This document shows, one piece after another, positions 5,867-6,714 of a stretch of 6,714 bases of DNA. This DNA is from an uncultured Desulfovibrio sp. (GTDB lineage: Bacteria > Desulfobacterota > Desulfovibrionia > Desulfovibrionales > Desulfovibrionaceae). Each line of letters starts with the position of its first letter. Positions within the stretch are counted from its first letter, which is position 1. The notes beneath the pieces are model-generated. The model searched no databases. It was not told the origin of the DNA and saw nothing but the letters and a program-made list of their open reading frames with translations. The position numbers and the translations under genes were made by a program. The stretch is from assembly GCA_947177085.1 (NCBI GenBank), contig CAMWTD010000123.1, forward strand, positions 1 to 6,714, written 5' to 3'.

Positions 5867-6714
5867 ATGCGCGCAAAGGCCGTTGCGCTGATGATCGCCT
5901 GTTATGTGGGCTGGGGCGGCGGGGCCGTCGCCATGAAGTACGCGCTCGAATCCTTCAGCGTGCTCCAGGTGATGACCGCCCGCGTGGCCGTGCCCGCCGT
6001 GCTGTATCTCGTCCTCTGGAGGCGCTGGTCGCATCCGGCCTACCGGCGCGGCGACTGGAAGTGGCTCGCCCTGGCCGTGGCCTGCGAGCCCTGCCTGTTC
6101 TTTTTTTGCATCACCACGGCCATGCGCTTCACCACGGCGTCCGAAGCCGGGGTCATCACCGCGCTCCTGCCGCTGGCGACGGCGCTGGGGGCCTGGCTCT
6201 TCCTGAAGGAGAAGCTGCCCGGCCGGGCGCTGGCGGGCCTTGCCCTGGCGCTGCCGGGCGTCATCGGCCTGAACCTCTTTTCCGCGGGGGGCGGCAGCGC
6301 GCCCGAGCCGCTTTTGGGCAATGCGCTCGTGTTCGCGGGCATCCTGTTTTCCGCGGGGTACACGCTCTGCATCCGCCGCCTGGCGGACCGCTATTCCGGG
6401 CTCTTTCTCTCGGCCATGCAGGCCCTGGGCGGCAGCCTCGTCTTTGCGCCGCTCTGCCTGTTGCAGCCCGCGCCCGCGCAGGTGACGCCCGGGGCCGTCG
6501 GCGGCATGTGCTATCTCGGTTTGGGCATCGGCATCCTCGTCTATCTGGGCTTCAACTATTCCCTGCGCTGGGTGAATGCCGGGCTTGCGGGCGGGCTCGC
6601 CAACATAACGCCGCTGGTGACGCTGGCCGCGGCCGCGCTTTTGCTGGGCGAGCGGCTGCACCCGGCCCAGCTTGCCTTTGCGGGCGTGGCGCTTCTGGGC
6701 ACGGGCGTGGCCAC
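5867..6714 (+). CDS. EamA/DMT-family permease, second paralogue, cut by the right edge
   Basis: The frame from ATG 5867 is open for 282 codons to the window end, with no stop. It aligns without gaps to the EamA protein at 1350-2240 from the first-helix WGGG onward, offset by four residues, with about 127 identities in 267 positions by hand count. By that alignment only about ten C-terminal residues are missing. Shared blocks include LWRRW (49-53), RGDW (61-64), EPCLFFFC (74-81), AWLFLKEKL (109-117), PEPLLGN (146-152) and LVYLGFNYSL (224-233). Two EamA repeats of about five helices each make a ten-helix inner-membrane permease, probably an exporter. GGGAGG (5854-5859) lies 7 bases before ATG 5867, within a purine-rich run. 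An in-frame ATG at 5840 would add nine residues without homology, so I reject it. The gene diverges from the reductase operon and shares its control region. The substrate is unknown. Confidence 0.9.
   Translation, partial: MRAKAVALMIACYVGWGGGAVAMKYALESFSVLQVMTARVAVPAVLYLVLWRRWSHPAYRRGDWKWLALAVACEPCLFFFCITTAMRFTTASEAGVITALLPLATALGAWLFLKEKLPGRALAGLALALPGVIGLNLFSAGGGSAPEPLLGNALVFAGILFSAGYTLCIRRLADRYSGLFLSAMQALGGSLVFAPLCLLQPAPAQVTPGAVGGMCYLGLGIGILVYLGFNYSLRWVNAGLAGGLANITPLVTLAAAALLLGERLHPAQLAFAGVALLGTGVA

Noticed and set aside
5729..6661. Long - strand open frame opposite the second EamA gene (310 codons)
   Set aside because: It is Gln/Arg/Gly-rich and without motifs, while the + strand frame aligns gaplessly to the first EamA protein.

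Overview
The window is GC-rich DNA with tightly packed genes and strong Shine-Dalgarno sites. It looks like a chromosomal segment of an anaerobic bacterium. The gene content suggests a sulfate- or sulfite-reducing relative of Desulfovibrio or Bilophila: an APS-reductase-like flavoprotein and ferredoxin pair, an SLC13-type anion permease, a BMP-family binding protein and EamA exporters. This placement is inference from family resemblance and base composition, because no marker gene is present.

Layout from left to right. Bases 1-188 are extremely GC-rich and may hold the Pro/Ala-rich end of an upstream gene, but nothing firm. A secreted BMP-family (basic membrane protein) binding protein follows on the + strand (189-1256). 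After 93 bases, which carry an inverted repeat, comes a ten-helix EamA/DMT permease, also + (1350-2240). A very strong two-way terminator (2266-2299) separates it from a three-gene operon on the - strand. In transcription order this operon is a dicluster [4Fe-4S] ferredoxin (5682-5419), an FAD flavoprotein resembling AprA and fumarate reductase (5393-3723) and an SLC13/DASS-like permease (3711-2329). Each of the three has a near-consensus Shine-Dalgarno 5 bases before its ATG. A 184-base divergent control region, unusually rich in A and T, then leads to a second EamA permease on the + strand (5867 onward). That gene runs off the right edge, lacking only about ten residues by comparison with its paralogue.

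The operon reads as one biochemical unit. The permease would bring in an organic anion, and the cytoplasmic flavoprotein would reduce or oxidise it while exchanging electrons with the two iron-sulfur clusters of its small partner. The flavoprotein lacks the HPTG active-site motif of succinate dehydrogenase and fumarate reductase. The ferredoxin keeps the CW-x-C arrangement of AprB but lacks AprB's long C-terminal tail. The pair therefore looks like an AprBA-type enzyme that has moved to another substrate, which the sequence does not identify.

The two EamA genes are close paralogues, about 127 identities over 267 gapless positions by hand count, and they bracket the operon. Each is preceded by a near-identical 21-base element, AAAAATGGCGCA-N3-RCGCCA, which looks like a shared operator. 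One copy lies in the divergent promoter region of the reductase operon. Together these suggest one regulon in which anion uptake, redox conversion and metabolite export respond to a common regulator not seen in the window.
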